From contig CM034546.1 in NCBI GenBank assembly GCA_020055645.1, positions 29,822,001-29,886,000 of the forward strand: 64,000 nt of DNA, written 5' to 3'. This document shows, piece after piece, positions 10,272-22,400 of the stretch. How positions within the stretch are numbered: the first letter of the stretch is position 1; the number at the start of each line of letters is the position of its first letter. Origin of the DNA: Tomocerus qinae. Its lineage: Eukaryota > Arthropoda > Collembola > Entomobryomorpha > Tomoceridae. A program made the translations under genes and the position numbers. Below the pieces are notes generated by a model. That model did no database searches, had not been told where the DNA came from, and saw nothing but the letters and a program-made list of their open reading frames with translations.

Positions 10272-13200
10272 CACAATTTTCAAACCGTGAGTTTTAGTTA
10301 AGTTTTTGTATTACAAATATATTTTTAACGGTGTAAACTTTCTGATTACTTTCATTTGTGTATTTTTATTCAATTTTATCAGAAATTACGCTTTAGTTTG
10401 ATACATGTTTAATACATATGTTTGAATACACCCACTTTGCTCACTTGATTGTAGTTGGAAACAGAATGTTATAATAGTGTAGAATTAACTTGTTATTGTC
10501 TTCCCAATTACAATGGCTTCGTACAATGAAAGTGGATCGCCATAATTCATTCTCTTCTATTACTTCACATCCATGGGCTGCTATTATGTACTCTCAATTC
10601 ATTTAGAACGACATTGTGCAAGCGTGTTTGGATAGTAAACTGATAAAAGAATGAAATTACCCTTTTTACTGTTTATTTCCAGTTTATTTTAATTCTATTA
10701 ATTGGTCCTATGGATTTGGCTGGAGAATCAGTAAGGCGTGAAGGAATCGCTACCGAAAAGCAAAAGCTCTTCCCTCTTGGCCTTTATAATTGCACAAAAC
10801 CAAAAAAATTGTAACGTTATTTACGGTTACGGTTTTATATAGAATCTAATGAATTGTGGTTAAATATATTAACTTTTTTCTAGGAACAAGAACTAAAGGT
10901 ATTTTTGTCGGTTTGGTTATTCTGCAAATATGAGAATAGTAGCCCCCAACTAACATTGGACGTTTGAGGTATTCAATAACTCTCCTTAGTAGTTCTAAGT
11001 TTTTCTCCATTTATTATTCAACTCGTCGTGTCCAAAGGTTACGCCCAGTAATATGTGTTGGTAATATAATATGCATATATGTGTTTCTGTTTATCCATTT
11101 TGGGGCGACTGAATAGGCAAATACGTGACCATGTTGAGGATATTATTCTACTTAAAAATCTTTTCTGATACATTGACACCAGGTACGTATCCAACAGTTT
11201 CCCCAAAAAATAGAATATTAAATCAATGTCATAATCAAGATTTTTACGTGAACTGTAATTTTGACATTTTTAGTTCTACTTTGTCTTGTTTTAAATAGTA
11301 GAGAATATTTACATTATTTTTTAAGATCTGTCGTTTTTTGAAAAAGCTTTTCTTCTCCATTTTCTACCTGTTTACCTGACCGTGTCATTACACGCGCCAC
11401 GCGCCTAGTGATATAAACGACTACGCCAAAATTGAACATATTATTATACATAATAGTAAAGCCTAGCGTGCAGATTTCTCTGCATGCTACATAAAACATC
11501 AGGAAACCTAGTTAGATAACTGTCTAACTCTCATAAATAATAAATATACTACAATAAGACACCATTATGGCAATGAGATATACGCCGAACAATAAATAAA
11601 ATATGCTTTAATATTCCAAATGGCTATCAATATGTAAATAGGATATAAATATTTTAGCTATGATAGTTATACAAATAAGACCAAGAAAATGTTCTTCAAT
11701 AAATTATTAGTACGTTCCGTCTGTTTGCAGTAATCGAACCCTTTACTTACTTTATAGTTAATAAATAACAATCTTGTGGCTACTGGCGGCCACGAATCAG
11801 GAAGTTAAGTTGCTTATTACAATTTTCATAGAAATGAGCTTTATGATGAGCTACTGCTGACGAACTGGCTTTGAATATTTGTATTTAAGCCAGATAAATA
11901 GTAATTGAGATTTATTTGGATTGGATATCAGACTAATGATATGTAAGAAACTCAACGGCGTTAATGTTTCCATTGAGCTAAAATTTTGCTAAGCATTCAA
12001 AGCAAAACGATTAATAACTAATTAAAAATGTCCCTGAATGATAATTGCAACTTAACGGACATTGTCTGTTAAAGATATTAATTTAATTTAATCCACCCAA
12101 TCACAATATTCAACTTGCATAGTTGATGGTAGTAAGTCTTAGCGTTCTAACGATATTTTAAACGGTTTCATCTGATTTAATTTCGTTTTAGTTGGATGTC
12201 ATACCTATAGTGGTAAGCAAAATTGCTTAACTCTATTGTCTTTACCATTTAACAAAACAAATCGAATGTATGTTGCTTTTCAAAATGATTTCTTAGGTCT
12301 TTTTACTCAAATTTATTTTCAATCTATGTATATTTTCAAACTTTCTATCTATAAATATCTTTAATGTTATATCTCCAAAAAGTCTTGTGCAGTTTTTTTT
12401 TCAACGTCAAAATACTAACTGGTAAATATGTAATGTACTTTAATATAATATACCTAATAGCTTTCTTTGCCTTTTTGATATTGTCATTAAATTCTAGGAA
12501 AATATTTCACGCCATTTCTTGATTAAAAAATTCTTTAAAAGTTAGGGACTCCAAGCCACATTATGACAATTATTATACGTGCTAGAATGGGACAGAAAGT
12601 GGTATATCGAAAAATAACAGAGTTACCAGCTAAGGTAGTTTTTTGTGTTAGAGCAGTGAATCAATGATTTTGGAATGGATTGCACTAATTTGATAATTTT
12701 GAGTTTTGCCACCTGGATTTATAAGGCATATCACTCTATAATATAATTGTCTTGTTCGAGTTGCGCAGTGAAAAATTCAGTAGGGATGTTTGTTTATATC
12801 ATCGTGTATTAATTTGCTACTCTGATAGCGCAGCTAAGCAGACCTCAATCTTAAACGTTACCTAAATGTGGTAAACCTCAACAAATTTAAATATTTCATA
12901 ACAAAGCAATTCATGCGTTCTGTATGCAAATATTTCCAGCTTTCGGTTCGCTTAAGGTTCCTATTATTTCATGTGCGGGAAAATTTAAAATTTGGTCATT
13001 TACAATTACATTGTTGAAATTATGATACAAGACAATACACTTGCCAAAGTACCTCCTTCCTGTCCGTAGATACGGACAGTTTTCTAAAACAAAAGTCCCT
13101 ACACCTATTAATGTAAAATCTCTACCTATGACCTACTAAATGAGAAACCATGAAAAGTTTAATTAGAAAAAGTTATGCATCTGAAATACTTTCTTCTTAC

Positions 13201-13337
13201 CGTACAATATTGCCTCCGAAATACACACTAGCTTTATTTATAACAGGGCCTAGGTCCTGTGACCGGCTAGTAATAATATAAATAACTAGGCCCTCAGTAC
13301 TAATGATGAATTTCAAAATGATTAGGACTGGTTCTAT
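10272..13337. other. Gene-free interval with dispersed repeat copy
   Basis: No gene is supported. Positions 10847-12065 are one copy of a dispersed repeat also seen at 14587-15960 and 54751-56235. Shared landmarks, in order, are GAATAGTAGCCCCCAA, the CAACTCGTCGTGTCC block, TAGGATATAAATATTTTAGC, ACTGGCGGCCAC and AGAAACTCAACG. Positions 12590-12745 match 54590-54735, the sequence just before the third copy. The repeat is non-coding and AT-rich and shows no obvious terminal repeats. Confidence 0.55.
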
Positions 13338-13375
13338 GTAAACTGGTCCTAGTAAACTGGTATTTTAGGTATAAA

Positions 13376-13560
13376 GTAAACTGGTCTTGGTCAATTACCA
13401 ACTGGTCCTCCCGCGTTAGTAAACTGGTCTTGGTCAATTACCAACTGGTCCTCCCGCGTTAGTAAAGTGGTCTTGGTCAATTACCAACTGGTCCTCCCGC
13501 ATTAGTAAACTGGTCTTGGTCAATTACTAACTGGTCCTATGCCAAAAGTAAACTGGTTTT
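13376..13560. repeat. 43-bp tandem repeat, left arm
   Basis: Consecutive units start AGTAAACTGGTCTTGG at about 13376, 13419, 13462 and 13505. The first units differ by almost nothing; the last is more diverged (CTATGCCAAA instead of CTCCCGCGTT). The right arm at 14190-14400 carries inverted units of both types. Confidence 0.85.
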
Positions 13561-13748
13561 GGTCAAACACTATGATTGTTCTTCCCATAAAAATAAGCGC
13601 CTTGTATCTTTAAGTTTGATGAGTTGAAGAATATGATATGGTATGTAGAACTAATTTATTCAATCTTAACCTTATCGTACAACTCAGTACCTAAGTCATG
13701 AGCTCTGACATCAAGTTTAGTCTTCTGCAGAACTTTGAGTAGAACACC

Positions 13749-13954
13749 ATGGCTGTGACATTTGTAAAATTGCAAAGAGGAAAAGATAAGTTAGTGCAGC
13801 AAGGCTACGCTTATACATTTACAGCCACTACTAAAGATGGAAGGACCACATGGAGATGTGAAAATAGGAAAAATTGCAATGGAAGGCTAATCTACAGCGA
13901 AGGATCAGGAGCTGAATTAACAACCGAACATTCACACAATCCTGAAACATCAAG
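13749..13954 (+). CDS. FLYWCH zinc-finger exon
   Basis: This small reading frame starts at ATG 13749 in a good context (ACACCATGG). It encodes a single FLYWCH-type finger: VKLQRGKDKLVQQGYAY, then TTWRCENRKNCNGRL, then HSHNP. The expected Cys-Cys-His-His spacing (C at WRC and NC, H at EHSH) is visible. FLYWCH fingers bind DNA and are common at the N-terminus of MULE transposases, but also occur in host proteins. The coding match stops at a consensus splice donor (CAAG/GTATCC, 13954/13955), so this is probably a first exon; the open frame beyond it to 14015 is intronic. No transposase catalytic domain follows inside the element, so it is either a captured exon or the remnant of an autonomous parent. 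Confidence 0.6.
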
Positions 13955-14586
13955 GTATCCTTTTTTTATCCTTTTTTACGACTCCAAAGATATCAACAGA
14001 AAAGTTATTGTATAGATTTGACTAACTGACTAATTTAATGGTTATAAAGTTACTGACTGATTTAATTTTAATTATAACTTACGTAATCGTAAATTGTTGA
14101 TTGATACTTGATGAAAAAAAATTCCTAATAAAAATGGGGTGTGTAACTCAATATGTGGTAGCTTATTTCACGTTCACTTATTTCAGAAAGACCAGTTTAC
14201 TAATGCGGAAGGACCAGTTGGTAATTGACTAAGACCAGTTTACATTTGGCATAGGACCAGTTGGTAATTGACTAAGACCAGTTTACTTTTGGCATAGGAC
14301 CAGTTGGTAATTGACCAAGACCAGTTTACTTTTGGCATAGGACCAGTTGGTATTTAGCAAGACCAGTTTACGTTTGACCCTAAAGACCAGTTTACTTGGA
14401 CGAGTTTACGTGACAATGTTTAATTTTCGAAATAAGCTAATGTTCAACTAAATTGGACTCCTTGTTTTATGAAATATGCACTGTGGACGCGCTTGTGCAT
14501 TGCAACAAAATGCCGCATTGACCATGGCAGAGATAGATACATACATACGAAGAAATTCCCAGTTTGCACACCTAGAGAAATAAGAT

Positions 14587-15960
14587 TTGTCTTATCAAAA
14601 TTCCATCTGATTCTGACAATAGCACAAAGAGATCATTTTGCAAATTTAAAAGTGAAGTTGTTTTTTTCATTGAGTCGAGTACACATACAAAAGGTTAACA
14701 ATTTTATGGTAGTCTTTTTAAATATAACTTTTCCAGCAAACTTCTTCTTTAATTTGAATCTAATGAATTGATACATTTTATATAAAAAATGTATATTTTT
14801 TCTTTAACAAGAACTAAATGTATTTTTGATGTTTTAGTTATTCTGTAAATATGAGAATAGTAGCCCCCAAAACTGGACGTTTCAGATATTTAATTAGTCA
14901 CCTTCACCTTGTGTTTCTAAGATTTTCCCCATATTATAATAATCAACTCTTCGTGTCCATGCAAGGGTTCCGCCTAGTAATATGTATTTGTAATATAGTA
15001 TGTATATGTTGATATTATTAAGTAGGTAATTAATTATAGATAAGTAGGTAATTAATTATAGATAAGTAGTTTCTGTTTATATCCATTTTATGGCGACCGA
15101 TAATATATCCCAGAATCACAACCTAGCGTGCAAACATCTGTTGAGGTACATAAAAATAACGAATTACCTAGTCAGATAGCATACCAACTCTCACAAGCAG
15201 TCTAACACTATACCATTATGATAATGAGATACTCCGAATAATAAATAAAACATCTTTTAACATTAAAGAATGACTATGGATAAGTAAATAGGATATAAAT
15301 ATTTTAGCTATATGACAGGAATACAACGCAGAGAAAGTTTTATCCAGATATTATTCGTGCGTTGCGTTTGCAGCAATCGAACTCTTTATTTAAGTATATT
15401 ATACATAATAATGGTATAGCGACTGACTGGCGGCCACAATACACGAATTTAGGTTGTTTATTAATTAGCATTATCATACCGAAGAGCAACTACTGATGAA
15501 CTGGCTTTGAATAGACTTTATATTATCTGTATTATATAAAAGGCAGACAAACAGTAATCCGGGATTTATTTGGACCGGATGTTAGATTAATGATATGTAA
15601 GAAACTCAACGACGTTATTGTTAGCATTGAGTTAGTAAAGAAATATGTCTTTAAAATACATTCAAATAAAAACGATTCATTATATTTAACTGGCTATATA
15701 TTGAACTAATTAAGGATGTCTCTGAATCAGAATTGCAACTTAACCTTCATTTTTAAGTAAAAATATAATCTACGCTGTCAAAACAGGAAGAAGCTATTTA
15801 AATATCAACCATGTCGATGCCCAAAATGAATAGCAAGATTTACTGAAAAAAATGAATTTTGATATAATATTCATAAAAAGTTCTAACAAGCTATTATAAG
15901 ACAGTATTAGGCAATTAACAGCTAATTAAAACATAACTACAGTCAAGGACAAATTGTAGT
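14587..15960. repeat. Dispersed repeat family A, copy 2
   Basis: This non-coding copy begins near ATCAAAATTCCATCTGATTC (14598) and ends near GTCATATTCGACTTACC (about 15975). It is collinear with 54751-56235 over its whole length and with 10847-12065 over most of it. Typical divergence is visible as many small indels. The interval to 16743 holds no gene. Confidence 0.65.
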
Positions 15961-16743
15961 CATATTCGACTTACCTCCCCTCTGCCTACGTTCACTTCTT
16001 CGTTATTCTTGAATGCATTCCCTGGAATCAGCAAAACTCATTTACATAAATCAAACCGTAATATCAGATAATGACTCGGGAATGACGCTCAATGGACATG
16101 TTAATTATTTATCTTTAGGGATGCCAGTAAACTTAGTCTGCATAATTGGTTGTTACATTTAAAAAAAGTGTAAGCTGAGTCTGAGTAGAAATGCCTTTAA
16201 AGAATATATATACAAAATAATGTTTTAAATATACTTATATTCCACCAAACTTGCTCAGCTTTTATATTCCACCTTCTTTACGATGTAAATGTTAAGTTTT
16301 CCTTAAATGTGAAATTAAATGTGATAATCCGATCATGTAAAATTTTACGAATCAGCCCAACGATAATAATATGACAATTGCACAAAAATACTAGAAGACG
16401 TTAATCGTCAATAAATAGTAAAAACTTTTCAAATGACAGTGAATTGTATTGAAGCAGAAAACACTTAAATTGTGATTATTTTTAGATTATTATAATATAC
16501 GATTTAGACCAACGATATCCGGCCGAGGCGGGTCTTCGACGTTCAAAAATCATGAAAATCAACGAAGGACAATGTTAATATATTTTATGGAATGACGCAG
16601 CAGAAACATAAATTATTTAAATTATCTAGTTAAATATTTATTAATCAAACTCAAAAGTGTTTTTACTTCAAAGAAAATTCAAAGTTTCTACCAAAAATGT
16701 TGACTATAAATGACTATAAATTACATTGAAAAATAGGCAGATT

Positions 16744-18730
16744 TATCCTTCGACTTTGACAATAGATTAGATTGCAGTCTATCAATTGCTTACTAAAAGA
16801 GTTTTCAGGTGATTGAAATGAGAAAACGGCGTTGAGACGCAAGTGAAGTTTTATGGCTGAAAATAAAATAAATTAGTAAAGCATGAATTACATTAAAATA
16901 TCAATTTATGTCTTTTATTACCATAATAAGGAAGTATTTAAGAAGACGGAGGTGGAGATGAGCTTCCGGAGGATTTGAGCCATTATTGCATCACCTGTCT
17001 CTGACTCAAAATGTTTGATCAACACGCCATTTTCATATAATTTGACTTTTTAGCAGGAAAATTGATATTTCATGACTATGTTGATAACTTTTTATGTCTT
17101 CGGCGGGTTATGACAATAGATTAGATTGAAGTCTCTCGATTGTGACCAAAAATTGTTTGCTGGTGGTTGAAATGAAAAAATGCGGTTGCGACGCCAATGG
17201 GAATGCAGTTAGTATTTTGGACGAAAATGAAATAAGTTTGTAAAACATGAATTAATATATATTTCTGTCTTTTAAGGCTTTACACAGAAAGTATTTAAGG
17301 AGACGGAGGAGATGCGGAGGATTTAAACCACCATGGAAAGGTCTCCGGATGTTTATAACTGCCCACCAATTCATTTACATTAAAATTGGCTTTTTGGTGG
17401 AGGAATCAATATTTCATGAACTTGTAGGAAACTTTTTATGTCTTCGGCGGGTTTTAACAATAGAGTAGAATGTAAACTTTCTATTGTTGCTAATAAATAT
17501 TATCTGGTGGTCGAAATAAAAAAAATGCCGTAGCGACGCCAATGGGAGAAAAATGATATCCTCAATTTATAGATTATTTAGTGTTCCAATTGGAAATAAA
17601 TGTATTTTATTGAAATAAACTTTATTTGTTAAAATCAATAAATAATTACAAAATCATTTTATTTCGTTGCCTTTTTTGATTTCTTTAAGGAGGATGGAGA
17701 TTATTCATTATTAGAATATTAGTTCAAAGTAAATTGGAGTGAAAGAGTTTGTCATTTAAAATTGTGATTGGACTTAAATGGACTAAGCAGACAAAAGTAA
17801 CCACGAGATTACTACATCAAGAAAATGGAAAGATATCGTGACGATCCAATGTTTCAACAACTCCAGTGACAATTTATTCGAACTAGTTTATTACAATTTC
17901 CATAACTCTTCAAACTCTTTCCTCTGTTTACTGTTTTGCGTAAAGATTTTTATTTTCATTTCGAAAATTAATAAATTCAAATAACGGACTTATTTTATAA
18001 TTACAACACAATAAATGCAACTAAAATGCAAACGGATGGTTGTTAAAGTTAAAAATAGTTACCTAGTATTCGAATTGAAAGTAATTGGATAGATTTCAAC
18101 ATTTCATTTCAGATACGACCAGAAATTCGTTGTAAACTAACTAATTAAGTTAATTGTTAATAACCAAAAAAGTTTAAAATGACGGTATCTAGGTGACATG
18201 AAGAGACCCTACCTTATTTAACGCATGGAATTTTTATGACTAAATGGCAACTTTTTATGTCTTCGGCGGGTTATGACAATAGAATGAATTGCTGTCTTTC
18301 GATTGATGCCAATTATTATTGTCTGGTGTTTGAAATAAGAAAATGTGGTTGCGACGCCAATGGGAGTTTAATTAGTTTTTGGACTAAATATAAAATAAAA
18401 TTGTAAGATAAGAATCACGCCATAAAAATAGTTTTTGTATTTTATTGCAATATCAAGAAATTGTTTGAGATAACGGGAATGGTTAAAGATGAAGAGGTGG
18501 AGGATTTTAACCACTATGGACCGGTGTCTAGATGAAAATGTTTGTTCTATACCAACATTTGCATGAAGTTTGTCTTTTGTCCGGAGGAATTGATATTTCA
18601 TGGTCATGTAGGAAACTTTTTATGTCTTCGGCGGGTTTTGACAATAGATTGGATTGCGGTCTATCCATTTCTACTAATAGTTGTTCGCTGGACGTTGAAA
18701 TAAAAAAAATGCCGTAGCGACGCCAATGAA
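16744..18730. repeat. Five ~340-bp repeat units downstream of the NLR gene
   Basis: A ~115-bp conserved core recurs at about 16750, 17095, 17430, 18248 and 18620. It starts AACTTTTTATGTCTTCGGC, continues GGGTT(A/T)TGACAATAGA, and ends GCGACGCCAATGGGAG. The 16750 copy is the most diverged. The first three are spaced about 340 bp; weaker flanking similarity (GGAGACGGAGGAGATG, ATATTTCATG) shows the unit is the full ~340 bp. Between the third and fourth lies a relic of an NLR 3' end. All frames on both strands carry stops or frameshifts in most units, so I treat the units as non-coding. Confidence 0.75.
17560..17945 (-). pseudogene. Relic of a second NLR gene 3' end
   Basis: The minus strand carries AGAGGAAAGAGTTTGAAGAG at about 17912-17936, matching the last coding codons (ERKEFEEL) of the NLR gene at 19520. 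Downstream, GGAAAGATATCG...GATCCAATG (about 17825) parallels GGAAAGAAATCT...CATCCAATG (19430), and AAAATCAATAAATAATTA (17635) parallels the sequence at 19305. Thus the final exon tail and 3' flank of a paralogue are present in the same order and orientation, followed by repeat units as in the intact gene. The rest of the coding region is missing. Confidence 0.5.
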
Positions 18731-19476
18731 AGATAAATGAAATAGGCTAAATTATAGAATATTTGATGGTTGCATTGAAAATTATTAGATTTATTATGGA
18801 GTCCTACACAAAGTATGACCAAATAAATGCTTCATTCGAACACTCTGCAAACTTGTTACAAACTGTTATATTTATTCACTTTAGCTCTCAGTATACAAAA
18901 TCAGTACAAAGCACTGAGCCCAATAATGCATGTACAAATGCATGCTACATTACTGAATAGGTACATGTAGGAAGAAAGAATAAAGAATCTCAAGCACAAG
19001 GAAACAATACACGTAATAAATATCATTGACATTTTACATTCTATTCCTGGTATTGCATCTCTCTCTCAGTGCAACTCAAAAGAATCTTTACTTCAAGTTC
19101 TTTCCTGCATACTTGCCCTTTCATTCCGAAAGGCTTACAAAAGCATGAATTCTTTACAAACATTTTATTGAGGGTCCAGGTAGTGTCATAAAACTATGCT
19201 ACACCTTTCTCAACAAATAAATACGTATACCTACTAAAAAGTCTACCGACTAATATACGTAACAAAAATAAATCTATATTTTATTACAATAATTTGAACT
19301 TTAAAAAATCAATAAATAGTTATTAATTCATTTTATATATTCTATTTTATAATTTGTTTGTTTGAGAAAGATTGAAATGAAACTAAAGTAACATGCAACG
19401 ATTGTAGTAACTATTACACAAACAACATGGAAAGAAATCTCCACCATCCAATGCTAGATAGCAATTAAAATGACAG
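18731..19476. other. 3' flank of the NLR gene
   Basis: AT-rich sequence without a supportable gene. It should hold the 3' untranslated region of the NLR gene; several TTTATT hexamers (minus-strand AATAAA) occur, for example near 19275, but none can be singled out. Confidence 0.4.
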
Positions 19477-22400
19477 TTAACTAAAACTCCGCCATTCAGT
19501 TAACTCCTCAAACTCTTTCCTCTCCATTCCCCTCCCCCTTCCTCCCTCCAACAAATAATAATTTGCTTGTCTGTCGACGTGGCTAGAGATAACCGAGAAA
19601 TCATCATCTTCAGCCTCCTCTTTTTCACGGTATACAGCTTCTTTATACCAACTTATTCGGACTGCAATTCTCTTTATTTTTTTCTTCGTCAACTCAATCA
19701 ACTCTTTTGGTGTAAATATAGATTCAACAACGAGTTCGTCTGTCTGAAAGTGACCCAACAATCCCTCCACTTCCTTAAAAGAAAAGGCACATAGAATGAG
19801 TTTGTTCACTCTCCTCACTCCACCAACAACTATCATGTTAGAATTCCTAAACTTGATGTGGGTGAGGCTTTTGGGTATTTGATCTACATTCACTTTTTCC
19901 ACCCGATCGAAGTGTATGTGTTTGAGGTTGGCAGATCGGAAAGAAGACAACAAGAAAGAATCGGACATCTTTTCAAGTGTCAAATATTTTAGATTTGGAA
20001 GGTCAATTGGTTCATTACAAACAACTTCTGCTCCTTCTAAATGCAGTTTTTCAATTGTTGAAAGAAGACAAGAAGTGTCCAAAGAAGAATGACGAAAGTC
20101 CATCTCTTTGACTTTCATTTCCGTCTTTTCCATAAATGGAATATACTTCATTTCTAATCTTTGAATATTCCATCTGGCCTCTTTCCAGTTCAACACTTTC
20201 ACTCTAAATAAGTAAAGATATTCAATGGAGATTTCGTCACTCAACTCGATAGATACATCCGCGATTTTCAATTTATTGATTTTGTGGAAGTCACAGAATT
20301 CGTTGAGATTCGCCTCCTCCACTTCCCGTCCATTTCTATAGAATGAGACTCTCTTTAACTCCAATTCCTCTGGAGACAGTCGATCGAAAGATGAAAGATC
20401 CAATGAACATTTCTCCAGTTCAATTTTACTTGATCCTCTTTCCAATTCGATTGTAGAGCTATTCCAACTCTTTACCAGAGAATAATTGGACTTTATGAGA
20501 TCAGAATGGACTAATCTAATCAAAGTGCCAAGTGAATCTTCTGAATCAATGATCAGGAATCTTCGTCTGCTTTCCAGAAGTTTTTTAGCATTTTCTCTGC
20601 TGTTCATTTTCCAATAAGTAATCAACAGATGACCCCAAATCAGTTCTCTGCACAATTCTACTTCCAATCCCAACATACCCATCTCTTCAAATACTCTCCT
20701 ATACACTCCCGTTTGCTCCATTTCTTCCTTCTCCAATACCTTCAGAATATCCAAACTTTCTTCCAACTGCTCATTTGTAGCCAGACAAATTGCCAGATTA
20801 AATTTTGATGTTTGTGTTTTCAACTCTTCTGAAATTATCTTTGCCAATTGCACAGATTCGTCGAACCTTCTTTGTCTTAACACTCCACGTAGAATCTTAA
20901 TTAGATGAGTTTCATCTGCTATCTTTAGACCAATTGTCGATGCTTCGTTGATCCTACACGATAACAAATATAGATAGAATATCGGATCCCCTATTTCCTT
21001 TTTAGTGGGTTTGTCTTTTAAGTCCATCAACTTCAAATCTATTTCGACATTTATTCGTTTTTCGCCAAATGTTTTCAAATATTCTAACATCTTTTTTAAT
21101 GTTTTTGCCATTTCCTCTTTTATTGGATCTATTCTTGTTTCAAGATTTAGTTTATTCAGAAGATCCAAACATCCATCTTCCTGTCCATTCTTATGCAGAC
21201 AAACTGCATGATTAAATTTTGTAGTTTTAGTCTTCAACTCTCCATCAATAAATGTCGCCAACTGAACCGACTCTTCGAATCTCTCTTTCCAAATCAATTC
21301 CCTCAATTGCTCTTGATCGAGTAACTCTGCTTTGACTTTTGGAAATTCTTTTCTTAGTTCTTCATCAGCGTATTTGGTGAAGGGAATTAATTTGTAGTCG
21401 ATGAATCCCTCACAGCCGAGAATCTTCCTCAACGTCTCCCTCTCAGTCTCTCGTCCGTTGTAACGAATTACTTGCTGCAGAAGTCGGTGGACACTCAATG
21501 TAATCTTGATTTTATCTTTAATCTGCACTTTCTTTATGGCGACAAGAGAATATTTTTTTATGACTTTTATTGCTCCTTTCAATTTTTCCTCGTTCTTTAA
21601 ATTCAATACAGCCATAAAGAATTCGACTTCTACGTCATCTGGTCGAATATATCCAAAGAATAACAGGATTTCTTGTGCTTCTTTTCCGCAATTTTCTTTT
21701 AATAACAATTCTAAGGCAATCTCCACATTTTTGTTGATTGTCTTTTCATAGTCATCAAATTCAACATTTATGACTTTTTCAAACTTATTCTTCTCAAGAT
21801 AACTTTTTAAATCTATTTTCCCACCGTTCAAAGCAGCGACAGCCAATTGAAGAGCTAAAGGAAGATTTCCCAATTGACGACACAGATCTTTGAGTAAATA
21901 ATCCGGTCGCTCTATTGATTCGAGTAAAGTAGATTTTAGGAATTTCAGGCCTTCTTCTCCACTGAAAATGTCCAATTCAAGATCAGATATTTTCCCGAAT
22001 CCAATCTTCTCCGTCCCCCATTCACGACTTCGTGATGTGATAATGCAGTAAAAGTGTCCTCTTTCTTTGGGAAGGACGTTGTTAATTCCGTCTTTTCCTT
22101 TGTAATTTTCTGCATTGTCGTAAATCCAGAGACATTTAAATCCAGATAAAGCATCAAAACATTTTCTCGAATAATCTTGTACTTTGACAAATTCTTTTCT
22201 GTTTGGTATGTCTAAATCTCTGGCCAGGACTTCAAAAGAGCTGAGCAGACTGCCTTCGCCGCAGTCTATCCAGATTATATGATCATATTCCTTTTCGTAA
22301 GTGTTTGCATACCATTTGGCGGTGAGGGTTTTCCCTACTCCGCCCATCCCTGAATATTTGGATGCAGCAAGAGACTCGCAGATTACGAGCATTTTGTTTT

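Larger units (their letters stand above)
13338..14409 (+). mobile_element. Inverted-repeat element with 43-bp tandem-repeat arms and FLYWCH exon
   Basis: The left arm starts GTAAACTGGTCC at 13338; the right arm ends with the near reverse complement GGACGAGTTTAC at 14409. Each arm is built from a 43-bp unit (AGTAAACTGGTCTTGG, TCAATTACCAACTGGTCC): about four units at 13376-13560 on the left and about four inverted at 14190-14400. Between them lies a FLYWCH-type zinc-finger reading frame. Long inverted arms made of tandem repeats are typical of Foldback-like elements, and FLYWCH fingers are typical of MULE transposases. No convincing 9-bp target duplication is seen. Confidence 0.7.

Noticed and set aside
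10271..10283. Upstream TTG start of the receptor 5' part
   Set aside because: ATG at 10271 gives a good signal peptide; the earlier codons are not needed.
13376..13560. CRISPR-like array
   Set aside because: The units are contiguous tandem repeats without unique spacers, mirrored in inverted form at 14190, in a eukaryotic genome.
16744..18730. Repeat units as coding LRR exons on the minus strand
   Set aside because: One unit is open for about 65 codons, but the others contain in-frame TAA or indels at different places.
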